This document shows, piece by piece, positions 52,050 through 62,929 of a stretch of 64,000 bases of DNA; the first letter of the stretch is position 1, and each line of letters starts with the position of its first letter. The notes below the pieces were generated by a model. It worked only from the letters and a program-made list of their open reading frames with translations, did not search any database and was not told where the DNA came from. Origin of the DNA: Periplaneta americana (lineage: Eukaryota; Arthropoda; Insecta; Blattodea; Blattidae). The stretch spans positions 14,659,800 through 14,723,799 of the forward strand of contig NC_091131.1 in NCBI RefSeq assembly GCF_040183065.1. Direction: 5' to 3'. The translations under genes were made by a program, and so were the position numbers.

Positions 52050-52793
52050 TACAGGGTGATTCACGAGTAAAAGTAAAAAATTTGGGATGTGAATTCTGAA
52101 GTTATTCTGAATCAAAAAGTTCATATGAATGTAGGTCCGTTTTCGAACGGTTACGGAGATATGGCTCTTCGATTTCACAAAAACTTCTGAGATTCCATTG
52201 TACTAATTCGCATTTAGAGATAACGGACAAATTTAAAGTTTATATTCACGTATGCATACATACCTAATATTCTAGATTTTGGGGTCGATGTTTTCGCACA
52301 TTTTGAAAGGTACCTCCTCCTGCTTCAATGCAATGTTGCGCTCGGGCGTGAATCGCGCTCATCGCTCGGGAGAGTTGCACGTGGCTGTCTTTATGCCGCA
52401 TCCAAAATACGGTCGATTAGCACCTCTCTCGTTTCCCCATACCTTTGCTATACCAAGTCTTTCATTCAACCCCATAGACACGGAAAGCGTCGTTCATATT
52501 CAGCGATGGCACGCAAGGTACTTCCATCGCACAAACCATAAACATACACAATATCGGCGTATTCTATAGTCGAAAATTTATAAGGCATCTTGAAAAGCAC
52601 AACCTAACACTTCCGATAACTGTACCTGTATAACTACTGTACTGTAGGTAGCTGACTGAACTGCTGTGAACCGATAAGTGATAGCGTATTTGTTGTGACA
52701 TTTGTAATGCCCCACCACCCGGTCTGTTTCTCTTATCTACATCGTTCACAATGAAGATTCCAATGTTACGTCATTCATTGCGATCTTGATCTT

Positions 52794-53162
52794 ACGATGA
52801 AAGAGTAATGGAACGGAGAAAAATTCTCTCCGGCGCCGGGATTTGAACCCGGGTTTTCAGCTCTACGTGCTGATGCTTTATCCACTAAGCCACACCGGAT
52901 ACAATCCCGGCGCTGGATAGAATCGTCTCAGATTAAGCTCCAACTCTTGGGTTCCCTCTAGTGGCCGCCCTCTGCACTACGTCATAGATGTCTATGAACG
53001 TAGGACCGACGTCCACACATGTGCTGAGGTGCACTCGTTATGAGTGACTAGTTGGCCGGGATCCGACGGAATGAGCGCCGTCTTAAATCACGAAGTGATT
53101 TACGCATATCTGCATGGAAATATCATATGTACTTCGGTACATTAAAATAAAATAATATATAT
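52794..53162 (-). mobile_element. tRNA-like interspersed repeat, third copy
   Basis: The 12-bp TSD gatcttgatctt lies at 52782-52793 and 53163-53174. Same body as the pair at 25992-26670. The part 52830-52900 on the minus strand folds as a perfect cloverleaf (see next entry). The left end is near ccattactctttcatcgt on the minus strand; the right end is an A/T-rich tail. Confidence 0.9.
52830..52900 (-). tRNA. tRNA-like cloverleaf within a repeat (probably not a working tRNA gene)
   Basis: 71 nt on the minus strand: acceptor TCCGGTG/CGCCGGA (7 pairs with one G-T), D arm GCTTAGTGGATAAAGC, anticodon stem TCAGC/GCTGA with loop ACGTAGA, T arm CCGGG-TTCAAAT-CCCGG. The nominal anticodon would be GTA (Tyr), but position 33 is C where T is expected, and the copy at 26078-26148 has a different loop. 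It sits inside an amplified repeat with TSD. Best seen as the Pol III promoter part of a SINE. Confidence 0.4.
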
Positions 53163-53346
53163 GATCTTGATCTTGTCTCACGTTAGCAGCATATGGTAAC
53201 GTCTGATTCACATAGGGGCGAGACGTTTTACCAAAAAAATGCACCTAGCTCAGTCATCGTTCGAAAACGGACCTGTGTTCATATGAACTTTTTCACTCTT
53301 ATATCGTATCCTATATTCTTTACCTTTCGTCGTGAATCACCCTGTA

Positions 53347-54054
53347 TAGTGTATCATGCAGTCTAGCGTGTTTTGGTTGTATAAAATATCTTATAAAATA
53401 TCAATCAAATCCAGTAAAATTCTTCAACGGAAACTCACATATGTCTACTGTGTGGTGTTTTCTAAAATAACACACAAAATTTCACGAATTTTTCGAGCTT
53501 CTACTAAACAGTCGGGACGATTTTTTACGTACTTAAAAATGAATAGGATATTCCTAGATTTCCGGAACATATGAAAAATCTGTTGTAATGTTTTGTATCA
53601 GGAATAAAACGGACGGAGGCCAAGGTTATAGTATAGAGCCGAGGGAGAAGATACTTGCTACAAAGAAAATGAGTGGTGCAAACTCACTAACCCAGTTCCC
53701 ACATGAATTCAGTGAAGTGGCTTCGCTTTCATTTTGCGAGATGAACATGCAGATAGTAGTCTATTGTGACACTGAGAAAACGGATAACCTGTTACAACGC
53801 TGCTGGATATTAATTAGGTCATTTATGGCTGGTAAATGTAGAGGCGGTGTATGTGCGCTGCATTCTGTAGTTCTTTTAGAAAGGAAATGTGCTATAATAT
53901 GCTACATAGGTATTCCAAAACTTAAACGTTTATTTTTTCCTTACTAAGATGTAAATGAAATCCTTGGGGGGGAGGGACATGTCACAGCAGAGCATTACAT
54001 TGATGACGTCGTATCATATTTCACTGTAGGTTGGTAGGACCATTGCACTTAGAT
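53347..54054. other. No gene recognised; 119-codon unassigned frame
   Basis: The plus-strand frame 53588-53947 (MFCIRNKTDGGQGYSIEPRE... LLQRCWILIRSFMAGKCRGG...) has no recognisable domain and may be chance. Confidence 0.3.
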
Positions 54055-54055
54055 C

Positions 54056-54119
<64 letters not shown>
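54055..54119. repeat. (AAT)n microsatellite
   Basis: About 21 AAT units. Confidence 0.97.
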
Positions 54120-54121
<2 letters not shown>

Positions 54122-54182
54122 AAGGCATACATGGGAACAAGACGGGCTTTTTTCTTATTTTATTTCAACAAAGACTTTAGAC

Positions 54183-54400
54183 TGCCTCCGTCGTCTGTTG
54201 GTCAGCATGCTGGCTTCCAGATTAGGAGGTGCCGGGTTCGATTCCCGAGCTCGGCTCTCGGTGAATTTTTCTTGAAGAAGAAGAATTCCATGGATGTCTA
54301 GAGTCTGGAAATTTGTATGAATGTGAGTGTGATTGTGAGTGTGCCGGGTTAATATTAATTAACAATCATCAAAATATAAAAATACGAGTACATCAGGACT
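54183..54400 (+). mobile_element. tRNA-derived SINE
   Basis: The plus strand reads CGTCTGTTGGTCAGCATGCT (A box region) and B box GGTTCGATTCCC, then GAATTTTTCTTGAAGAAGAA and a (GTGAGTGT)-like stretch. Different head from families A and B. Right end not fixed. Confidence 0.75.
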
Positions 54401-54529
54401 GTCGCTGGGCAGTAACCTGAACACACGTTTCAGTGTCACATTGTTGACAAGTAACTCCATCTGTTATTACAACCATAAAGCATCTAATAGATGCTATAGA
54501 GTTACCAACAACGGAAAAAAAAAAAAAAC

Positions 54530-54707
54530 AAAGACTACAGAATAGAATATCAGAGTACAAAACATAATTACAACAATAGAAATAGAAATAAAATAATACA
54601 GTCAGTACAAAAAGAGGATACAATAATATTAACAAAATTTGAGGACCGAATGAGCAGCGCTCGTGTTCGGTCGCAGTTCAGATATGTTCTTAATATAAGA
54701 GGAATAC
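54530..54707 (-). repeat. Dispersed repeat with GCTCGGTCGCAGTTCAG motif, copy 1
   Basis: AT-rich sequence leading to gagcagcgctcgtgttcggt and cgcagttcagat. The same order of blocks occurs at 59390-59540 and in part at 62980-63060. It joins the 82-bp array directly. Probably the 3' part of a non-LTR family read on the minus strand. Confidence 0.7.
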
Positions 54708-55007
54708 TTACTTACTTACTTACTTACTGGCTTTTAAGGAACCCGGAGGTTCATTGCTGCCCTCACATAAGCCCGCCATTGGTCCCTATCCTGAGCAAGA
54801 TTAATCCAGTGTCTACCATCATATCCCACCTCCCTCAAATCCATTTTAATATTGTCCTCCCATCTACGTCTCGGCCTCCCCAAAGTCTTTTCCCCTCTGG
54901 CCTCCCAACTAACACTCTATATGCATTTCTGGATTCACCCATACGTGCTACATGCCCTGCCCATCTCAAACGTCTGGATTTAATGTTCCTAATTATGTCA
55001 GGTGAAG
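54708..55007 (-). mobile_element. RTE-like (TAAG)n family, copy inside the first array unit
   Basis: Minus-strand 3' portion with (TAAG)n tail at 54708-54728, ending in a 5' truncation near gtcaggtgaa. It splits a unit of the 82-bp array (ataagaggaata before, ggatatagaaaata after). The TSD is weak. Confidence 0.85.
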
Positions 55008-55013
55008 GATGCA

Positions 55014-56149
55014 TTAGGATATAGAAAATAAAATAAAATGGGAACTAAAATTAAAATTACAGCTGCATTGAAAATTATATAATGTAATATTATTAATATA
55101 AGAGGAATATAGAAAATAAAATACAATGGGAACTAAAATTACAGCTAGCCTACAATGAAAATTATATAATGTATTAATATAAGAGGAATATAGAAAATAA
55201 AATACAATGGGAACTAAAATTAAAATTATAGCTACAATGAAAATTATATAATGTATTAATATAAGAGGAATATAGAAAATAAAATACAATGGGAACTAAA
55301 ATTAAAATTACAGCTACAATGAAAATTATATAATGTGTTAATATAAGAGGAATATAGAAAATAAAATACAATGGGAACTAAAATTAAAATTACAGCTACA
55401 ATGAAAATTATATAATGTATTAATATAAGAGGAATATAGAAAATAAAATACAATGGGAACTAAAATTAAAATTACAGCTACAATGAAAATTATATAATGT
55501 GTTAATATAAGAGGAATATAGAAAATAAAATACAATGGGAACTAAAATTAAAATTACAGCTACAATGAAAATTATATAATGTATTAATATAAGAGGAATA
55601 TAGAAAATAAAATACAATGGGAACTAAAATTAAAATTACAGCTACAATGAAAATTATATAATGTATTAATATAAGAGGAATATAGAAAATAAAATACAAT
55701 GGGAACTAAAATTAAAATTACAGCTACAATGAAAATTATATAATGTATTAATATAAGAGGAATATAGAAAATAAAATACAATGGGAACTAAAATTAAAAT
55801 TACAGCTACAATGAAAATTATATAATGTATTAATATAAGAGAAATATAGAAAATAAAATACAATGGGAACTAAAATTAAAATTACAGCTACAATGAAAAT
55901 TATATAATGTATTAATATAAGAGGAATATAGAAAATAAAATACAATGGGAACTAAAATTAAAATTACAGCTACAATGAAAATTATATAATGTATTAATAT
56001 AAGAGAAATATAGAAAATAAAATACAATGGGAACTAAAATTAAAATTACAGCTACAATGAAAATTATATAATGTATTAATATAAGAGGAATATAGAAAAT
56101 AAAATACAATGGGAACTAAAATTAAAATTACAGCTACAATGAAAATTAT
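55014..56149. repeat. 82-bp tandem array, about 13 units
   Basis: The unit contains tataagaggaatatagaaaa, taaaatacaatgggaactaa and ttacagctacaatgaaaatt. Units from about 55250 to 56140 are nearly identical; the first two (55014-55190) are diverged and of different length. Spacing is a constant 82 bp with no unique spacers, so this is a minisatellite and not a CRISPR. The period is not a multiple of three, and the unit lacks stops on the minus strand long enough to give overlapping 65-codon frames in all three phases; these are not genes. Confidence 0.95.
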
Positions 56150-56447
56150 GTACATCTTGATTACACAACTTTTAACACTGTATCACTTCGGAATATGTAT
56201 TATATGACTTTCTAGTGTTAAATTCTGTCGTACCTGGTTTACATGTTTCGACCTGTTATTGGTCTTCTTCAGAACTGGTCGTTGCTGGTCTTGGTGCCTC
56301 TTGTTTTGTTTCCTGTGGGGGTGTGTTTGTGTAGTGTAATGTGGAGTCAAAGAGTGTGTGTGTTTTGAAATTGAGTTGTGTGTTGAGAATTTCATTTGGG
56401 TGTGTACGATAGAATTTAACATGAGAAAGTCATATAATACATATTCC
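56150..56447 (-). mobile_element. 298-bp insertion with inverted repeats and hammerhead-like motif
   Basis: Flanked by the 9-bp direct repeat gaaaattat (56141-56149 and 56448-56456), so it inserted in an array unit. Inverted blocks cggaatatgtattatatgac (about 56189) and gtcatataatacatattccg (about 56430) frame the interior. A hammerhead-like motif lies on the minus strand. No coding. Confidence 0.7.
56228..56282 (-). ncRNA. Hammerhead-ribozyme-like motif, degenerate
   Basis: The minus strand has CTGAAGA, one unpaired A, a GACC/GGTC stem with loop AATAACA, then GAAAC and ATGTA. Stem I (around CCAGTT and AACCAGG) pairs only partly. The core order and the single unpaired base match the pair at 50525 and 51481, so relation is likely, but this copy may be inactive. 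Confidence 0.4.
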
Positions 56448-56760
56448 GAAAATTATATAATATAATATATTACCAGTATAAGAGGAATATAGGAAAAAAA
56501 ATGCTAACTGAAATTAAAATTACAGCTACAATGAAAATTATATAATCTAGTATATTATTAATATAAGAGGAATATAGAAAATAAAATAGGAACTAAAATT
56601 AAAATTACAGTTACGATGAAATTATCTAATATAACATTAACATATAGAATAATAATATCGTACGTGAATGAAGTAGGACAATTTATGAAAAATATATATT
56701 CCGAAATTATAGAATACAAATATAATAAATGCTGATTAATTCATATACATAGGCTATAAA
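56448..56760. repeat. Degenerate units of the 82-bp array and AT-rich tail
   Basis: Blocks tataagaggaatatagaaaa and aattacagctacaatgaaaa recur at 56480-56620 with more divergence than the main array. Confidence 0.75.
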
Positions 56761-57050
56761 TTTATTTAATCAAATTAAAGACATTAAAACGTTTCTAATT
56801 TTCTTGTTATATGTTAGTGGGTTACATATTAGAAGTTCTGGGTGTAATTTAGCTAAAGAATTATACAAATGAGGGCCAAAATTAATGCTATGCTTTAGAC
56901 CAACAGATGTGAAACATTTCGTTTCTACTAATGTTGAATTATTATTTCGTCTTGCGTCATCCCATTCTTGTAACCATGATGGACTGAAAAAGGGACGTCG
57001 TATTCCGTAATACAACCTTGTCGAACATCTTGAGTAATTGATTTCCACTC
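56761..57050 (-). pseudogene. C-terminal fragment of a non-LTR-like ORF
   Basis: 92-codon minus-strand frame with RRPFFSPSWLQEWDDARRNN, LKHSINFGPHLYNSLAKLHP and LLICNPLTYNKKIRNVLMSL. The block FGP.LYN.L....P.L...N...YKK.... recurs in degenerate form at 59750-59945 and 63180-63310, each next to the GCTCGGTCGCAG motif. This suggests the C-terminus of one dispersed retroelement family. Clade not identified. Confidence 0.55.
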
Positions 57051-57479
57051 AGTTTAACAACCGTAACTTAAAAATTCGAAGTAAAAAACTGAGTTATGAA
57101 ATAAGTTAAAATAAAAGTTGAAAAGTTCACCACAGGGTACTTTTTTTTTCTGTCGCACAACTGAATCATTTTTACATCACCAAACACCACATCTACTTCA
57201 TTAAATGATTTGGTTGTCCTATGATTGTACATTCTCGTAGAAAAATACAAACTGCAAGGAAAATGTGTGCTGTAAATTTACTTTGTAATTAATCTTTTTC
57301 CATGAGTGACTCTTTGGCTTCAAATCAAAAGTACAGTGAATAAATAGGATATAACAAAAGAAAATTGCCAAAAATAATTGAACGTCGACAGTGCTGAATT
57401 CGGAACAAATTTCAGCAACCTGCTTTGGTGAAGTAGATGACGATGTTTGTGCATGCTCCGGTCTGTGTCAAAAGCTTAG

Positions 57480-58571
57480 TAGCCTCAGTTGGTTTACCCC
57501 TTCCAATGTGCTCTTTTAAAAGATCTTAAAGTGAAATTTCTATCTGATATTGACAAATTAATTCGCAGTGCTGTTAAGGAAATAATTAACATTCCTACTG
57601 ACACCCCGGATGCTATGTTGTATGCACCAAGAAGATTGCGAGGTTTAGGAGTCTTTAAAGCCCAGTGGGAAGCTTACCTTCAGCATTTAAATATTTGTCA
57701 AAGACTTTTACACGTTGACAACCCTCATGTAGCAGCCACTTGGAATCTTCCAAACGAAATTGAACATTGCATCAAACAATTACCAATTAGCTTGGATTGC
57801 TCTGAACGTATTTCTTCTCAAAAACTAAGAAAAGCATTGCGTGAAGATTCTTTTCATCAATGGAGCAAATTGAAAAGTAAAGGTTTGGGAGTTGTTTTCT
57901 ATTCTCACTGGAAGAAAGGTAATTCGTGGATCTCAACCAAAAAGGGACTTTCGAGCAGTCAGTGGACGCAAGCCATTAAGAAGAACTGTAATACAATACC
58001 TGTACGTACTCTCCCTGATAGAACTCTTGACTCAACCCGTTGCAGAAGATGCGACGAGCAAGAAACCCTTCCTCACGTCTTGGGTTTCTGCCTTCATGGA
58101 GAATTGCTCCGAATCAACAGACGTAACACGGTTCGTTCTCTCATCGCATCTTCAATCCGTCAGAATGCTTCCTATGAGGTTTATGAGGAGGTTGGTTGCG
58201 TCTCTTCTGATGGCTCTACTAGACGTGCTGATATCATCATAATTGATCGGCAGAAGGATAAGGGTGTGATTCTTGATCCCACAGTCCTTTTCGAGATGCA
58301 CGAGCAACAGCCACAAGAGGTGTGTCGTGAAAAACAAGTCATATATGAGCCTTGTTGTCAGCATCTTGGAGCACAATACCACATCACACATTGGACAGTT
58401 TTTGGGCTCATGTTCGGTGTCCGTTGCACGATCCCACGAGAAACTTTAAATCGACTTAAACAATTTAAAATTTATGATGCAATGATTGATGCCATAGGAT
58501 CTCATGTGTTAAAATCATCCTTAGCTATAATTAGTAATCATTTGTACCCAACAAGCTTTTATTGTAAATGA
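57480..58571 (+). pseudogene. R2-like non-LTR retrotransposon C-terminal fragment with RLE domain
   Basis: A single open frame of about 360 codons from 57489 with no usable ATG at its start (TTG), preceded by a stop, so it is a truncated body. Order: LIRSAVKEIINIPTDTPDAM, LYAPRRLRGLGVFKAQWEAY (RT thumb region), CRRCDEQETLPHVLGFCLHG (CCHC knuckle), RRADIIIIDRQKDKGVILDP (RADI...LDPT, restriction-like endonuclease PD..D motif), then KQVIYEP and VFGLMFGVRCTIP. CCHC followed by an RLE is the R2/NeSL-type layout. The frame is intact to the stop at 58569-58571. The N-terminal RT domain is missing. Confidence 0.88.
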
Positions 58572-59389
58572 TTTCCTATGTTTTCTTATCATTTACCTTA
58601 ATGTTTTCTTTTTCCTTTCAAATTGTCACACAATTGGTTTTAATAATTATTCTTTATGAATTGATTAGTAGGCCGATCTATTCGAACCATTATTTAGGGC
58701 GGCTTTTTTTGTAAAAAATTATTATTTTTCATGGCTCTGAAGATAAGGCAGGAAATTAGAATAGTCACTAGTCGTAATGACTCGAACTAGTAGATATCCT
58801 CCTCTTTATCTTGGAAAGCGATTCCACGCTTGAGAACGTCGTCTTTTTCACAGACACGACAATGTAAATTGTCCAAGAAAACTCCCAAATTGCTAACCAT
58901 TACTCGTGAACGTATTTACAACAATGGAAATCGTCTAAAAAGGACTTCTTCCAATGACAGGCCATTCTCACTGTTATGTTCTCCCTTTCGGCTATATAGC
59001 GTCCATTTGCTTTCTACGTACGTAGTTGTGTGTCCGAGGGTTATAGACTTTCTCTCGCCCCTCAGCCCTCCCCGAAGTGCCCCTTTATCCAATTAGCAAA
59101 GTGGCCAGAGCCTCTCTTCCTGTCGGATGTGTATAAATTTGCCTGAACTTTCCTCAGCTATTTCTGAATATCGGAATAATGTATTCGATTACTCCAGAAG
59201 AGCTTACTGTATCCGTGCAACAGAGCTGTGATCTGTGAGTGAAAATTGCTTGAAAAAAAGAATGTTACATGTCGAAAAATATAAAAATCACAAAGGTTCT
59301 TTTTCGCGTTATGTTTTACGCGTTTCATAACAGTTCAGTTCATCTTGTTGCCGAGTTTAAATTTTTCTTTTTATTTAAATTTAATTATA
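58572..59389. other. No gene recognised
   Basis: Includes the likely 3' UTR of the R2-like fragment. 58830-59096 has a chance 88-codon frame. Confidence 0.35.
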
Positions 59390-59945
59390 CAGAATAAAGA
59401 ATATAATTACAAAACAAACAAGAGAAATAGAAATAAAATAATACAAGCAATATAAAAATAAGATACAGTAGTATTAACAAAATTTGAGACCGAATGAGCA
59501 GCGCTCGTGCTCGGTCGCAGTTCAGATATAATATTAAAATAAAAAATAATAATAATATAAATAAATAAGTAAAATAAAATAGGAACTAAAATATCATTAC
59601 AGCGGCAATGGAATTATATAATATAATATTAACACTAGAGAAGAATAATATCGCACGTGAAAAGTAGGACTAATATATATTTCAAAATTATAGAATACAA
59701 ATATAATATAGGTTGATTAATTCATACACATAGGCTATAAATTTATTTAATCAAATTGAAGATATTAACACGTTTCTAATTTTCTTGTTATATGTTAGTG
59801 GGTTACATGTTAGAAGTTCTGGGTGTAATTTAGTTAAAGCATTGTACAACCGAGGGCCAAAATTTATGCTATGCTTTAGACCAGCAGATGTGAGACATTT
59901 TGGTTCTACTAATGTTGAATTAATATTTCGTCTTGTGTCATAATT
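59390..59945 (-). repeat. Dispersed repeat with GCTCGGTCGCAGTTCAG motif, copy 2
   Basis: 59490-59525 carries gagcagcgctcgtgctcggt and the cgcagttcagat block. 59745-59945 on the minus strand repeats the FGPRLYNAL..LHPEL.. segment of 57050-56761. So coding-like and motif blocks keep the same order and spacing in two copies. Confidence 0.7.
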
Positions 59946-60112
59946 GTGTGTCTGTAATACAAACTTATTACGAATGATACTTTTTCTTTACTCAACTATC
60001 ATTCAAAATAAGTAGAAAATGAAATCATGCATACAATATGCAATGAGATAACATAAAATGCATTCTTTCGAAAACCAGAAGTAGGCTAAGTTATTTGGCC
60101 TTTTTATAAATT
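59946..60112. other. No gene recognised
   Basis: AT-rich spacer before a SINE. Confidence 0.35.
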
Positions 60113-60345
60113 ACACGGCTTACCGCTATGGAGTAAAGGTTAGCATGTCTGACCGCGAAACGAGCGGGCCCGGGTTCAAGTCATGATTGGGACAAGTTAC
60201 CTGATTGGATTTTTTCCCTGAGTTTTCCCTTAACCATGGAAGCAGAATTGCTGGGTAACTGTCGCCGTTGGACCTCAGACGCATTTCGCCATTATTAATT
60301 CACTAATCATCATCATCATCATCCATATCATAGCCCGGGTTAAGT
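60113..60345 (+). mobile_element. tRNA-derived SINE
   Basis: The plus strand reads GGAGTAAAGGTTAGCATGTC (A-box region), B box GGGTTCAAGTC, CAAGTTACCTGATTGGATTT, TTTTCCCTGAGTTTTCCCTT (shared body with family A), and a short (CAT)n run. Right end not fixed. Confidence 0.75.
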
Positions 60346-61739
60346 TGACGGTGCGGCGTGCTGTAAGCCTACTTGTACAAGAGCGCGGCCGTTTTACAAC
60401 AAGTAGGCTATCATTCACAAAACAGGAGTGGTAAGCACAATAAACCTCAGGTTGTAGTTATGCTTAAACAATGAAAACAAATTTCAAAGAGTATTAAATT
60501 GTTGATACGTCTCATTCTGGCAAGTTCGTCGTCCCATGTTAGTCTTAGAAGGGGAGGGAAGAAAATTTTACCTAATTCCTGGATCAGAAATTTGTTTGAA
60601 AAACTAAATCTTAGCAGTTTCAGGGGTGGTAGGTTTTCAGGATTGTCGAGAGCTTACATATTAGTTTTCGCATCAGTGCTCCCCCGTTATGCGAAGTGAA
60701 CCTGACCAATTAACCAGTCCCTTTCACCGATATGAATTATAAATTGAGTCTTCAGTTCAATAACACTCATTGCCAGCACCAGTTCTTTGTAGTACATAAA
60801 TTCCACCTAAAATAGAATATTTATTAAAACTATTAGTTGTTAATTTTTTTATAAACTCCTAAAAGTCCTAAATTTGATTTTGTAAAGTGCTAAATCCCCC
60901 CCCTTTTTTAGCACCTAGGAATTCATCTCTAGTGATGACAATGTAATGGACTGTTTTGAGGGAAAACAAATATAAACACAAGGTTTACAAGCTTATGGTT
61001 TCTGTCGAAATTAACCTCTAAAACTCAGAAAATCACAGAACTCTAGATAGGTAATTATTTGTAAAACTATAATCGTCTTATTCAAATTCTTCGAAAGGCC
61101 AGTATTTTTATTGTAATTCTTTATTTATTTGCTTTTAACACATGGAGGTCATTAAAATGATATGTGATCATCAGGGAAAGGGATTTGGAGTATTATAAAG
61201 AATGGTGAAACGTAGTATAGATATTTGTAGCTCAGTGACTGTCAAGCGAGCTGCGTCACAGAGCATGGACGAGTACAGGCCAATTCATACAAACTTACAC
61301 GCAACATGCTGTAAACGTATTGCAGAATAAACAAATGTTATAGTTTAATGATATATAGTGGCCTACATAATGTACATAATCTGCATTTCATTTTGAACTA
61401 CATGTGTTTTTCTTGGCAACGCACAAGACACCAATAAACAACATTACAAATATACATAATTAAATATCAATCTCTGCGTCCTCGCGTGTCAGGGGAAATA
61501 TTGATGGCTGATAGACAGTTGTCTTCTGTATGGAACTCGCCTCTGAATATGTGTGTTTTTCTGTCAGGAGCGTGTTAAATTAAAACCTTTATTTACAATA
61601 TTATGAAATATGATAATATGTATACAACGTATACACAGTATTTACAATATATGCAATATACTACAATGTTTACAACATAGCCTAATGTAGTATCATTAGA
61701 AGTTGAACAAAATATAGAACCAAACGAAATGGCATTTTC
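60346..61739. other. Gene-poor AT-rich stretch
   Basis: A C-run and T-run at about 60896-60908. No domain or transposon end seen. The 66-codon frame at 60499-60699 is unassigned. Confidence 0.35.
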
Positions 61740-62345
61740 AATTAATGCTATGTTTTGTTGATGAAACAATTATTCCTACTGTGCCTCGTTGTAATCAATT
61801 GTAAATATCATGTTGAATGACGTCATTGGGACACGTCTTTGTTAGTACATCTGAAATCCGACTAAGAATATCGTATCCATAATTTTTAATCAAACCCTGT
61901 TCATTTTTTCACCAACACGGTTTCCTACTTCACCTTCTACAGCACTCAGTTTATTTAAAATAGTCCTCATAATATTTATTTGCTCAACTAGTTCTACTCC
62001 TGACTTCTCTAATCGAATAATGGCATCCGGTAAATATAAAAAAAAATTACTTAATATCCACGACTTCTTTGTCGATTGTTATATCCTTTAGCAGTTCCTG
62101 GCGTATTTGAATCGCAGCCGCGTCATCGGGATCGAAAGACTGGACCACTTTCTTCACAGATTGGAGGTGATGTGCGTAATAATTGCAAGCTTCTAACCAT
62201 GACCCCCAGCTCTTAAGAACTGGACATGGGGGAAGCGACAATTTAGGGAATTGTTTCCTGAATTTTTATACTCGATCTGGAGCTTTTACAAATATAGGCT
62301 AGTCTTTCAATTTTGTATTGCTAGTTGGTTTCACTTTCGGCATTG
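61740..62345 (-). pseudogene. Transposase-derived protein relic (hAT-like group)
   Basis: The minus strand starts MPKVKPTSNTKLKD, then in a second frame KLSLPPCPVLKSWGSWLEAC, NYYAHHLQSVKKVVQSFDPD and DAAAIQIRQELLKD, followed by pieces such as YGYDILSRISDVLTKTCPND. P...VL..WG.W..A..YY...F..VK is a block I associate with multi-copy hAT-derived insect proteins. Several stops; not functional. Confidence 0.5.
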
Positions 62346-62929
62346 TACCTGCACTTCACTACTCTGAACTGCAAACCTGCATGTTGACGTTCTTATGCGA
62401 CAACTGTCCCGTTCACCTGTTGTTGACGTGCAGAGATCTGCGAGTATGTCATGGAGGGGAGGACTTGGTATAAAGGGTTGTAAACAAATGACTGTGTAGA
62501 TGCCAATACTAGTTTTTACTGCTCCAAATTCCGTTCCCTATTGATCATAATGGAGTGATGATAAAATTTACTATGTAACTAAAGCCTCAACCATGTTTTC
62601 TGAACAATTTGGTGGATAAACTAAAACCACACAAACTTTGGCAAACATAGACCATTCTGTTTAATGTGCTCTGGAAATATAACGTAGCAATATGAAATGT
62701 AGCTCATTTTGTTCAGTTCAAATAACGGGTGGGATATCCCATTTTGATCTACTATGTATTGATTTTCTCCATGCAGTTTACACATCTAAAATAAACCATT
62801 TTTAAACTGAACCTTTCATCGTGTAAAGTCTTCAACCCAAACTTGTCAATGACGTCAATAACTCATTTTCTTAAAAAAAAAAAAACAAACAAACAAAGGA
62901 AGGAAGTCATAGCCTATTTTATTTTATTT
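62346..62929. other. No gene recognised
   Basis: AT-rich with an A-run at about 62873-62885. Confidence 0.35.

Larger units (their letters stand above)
52052..53344. mobile_element. Tc1/mariner-like TIR element carrying a tRNA-like repeat
   Basis: Inverted ends CAGGGTGATTCACGA with TA on both sides (52050-52051 and 53345-53346). Subterminal inverted blocks aaaagttcatatgaa and aaacggacct recur at both ends. Interior 52260-52560 may be transposase relic, too degenerate to assign. Contains the repeat at 52794-53162. Confidence 0.85.

Noticed and set aside
53588-53947. 119-codon frame as a new host gene
   Set aside because: No recognisable domain, no clear splice or promoter context; left only as an unassigned frame.
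55014-56109. Series of overlapping 65-codon minus-strand frames that look like a gene family
   Set aside because: They arise from an 82-bp tandem repeat lacking stops; same peptide in shifting frames, no independent evidence of coding.
57892-58242. 116-codon plus-strand frame within the R2-like region
   Set aside because: Shadow frame of the 360-codon R2-like reading frame, which has recognisable CCHC and RLE motifs.
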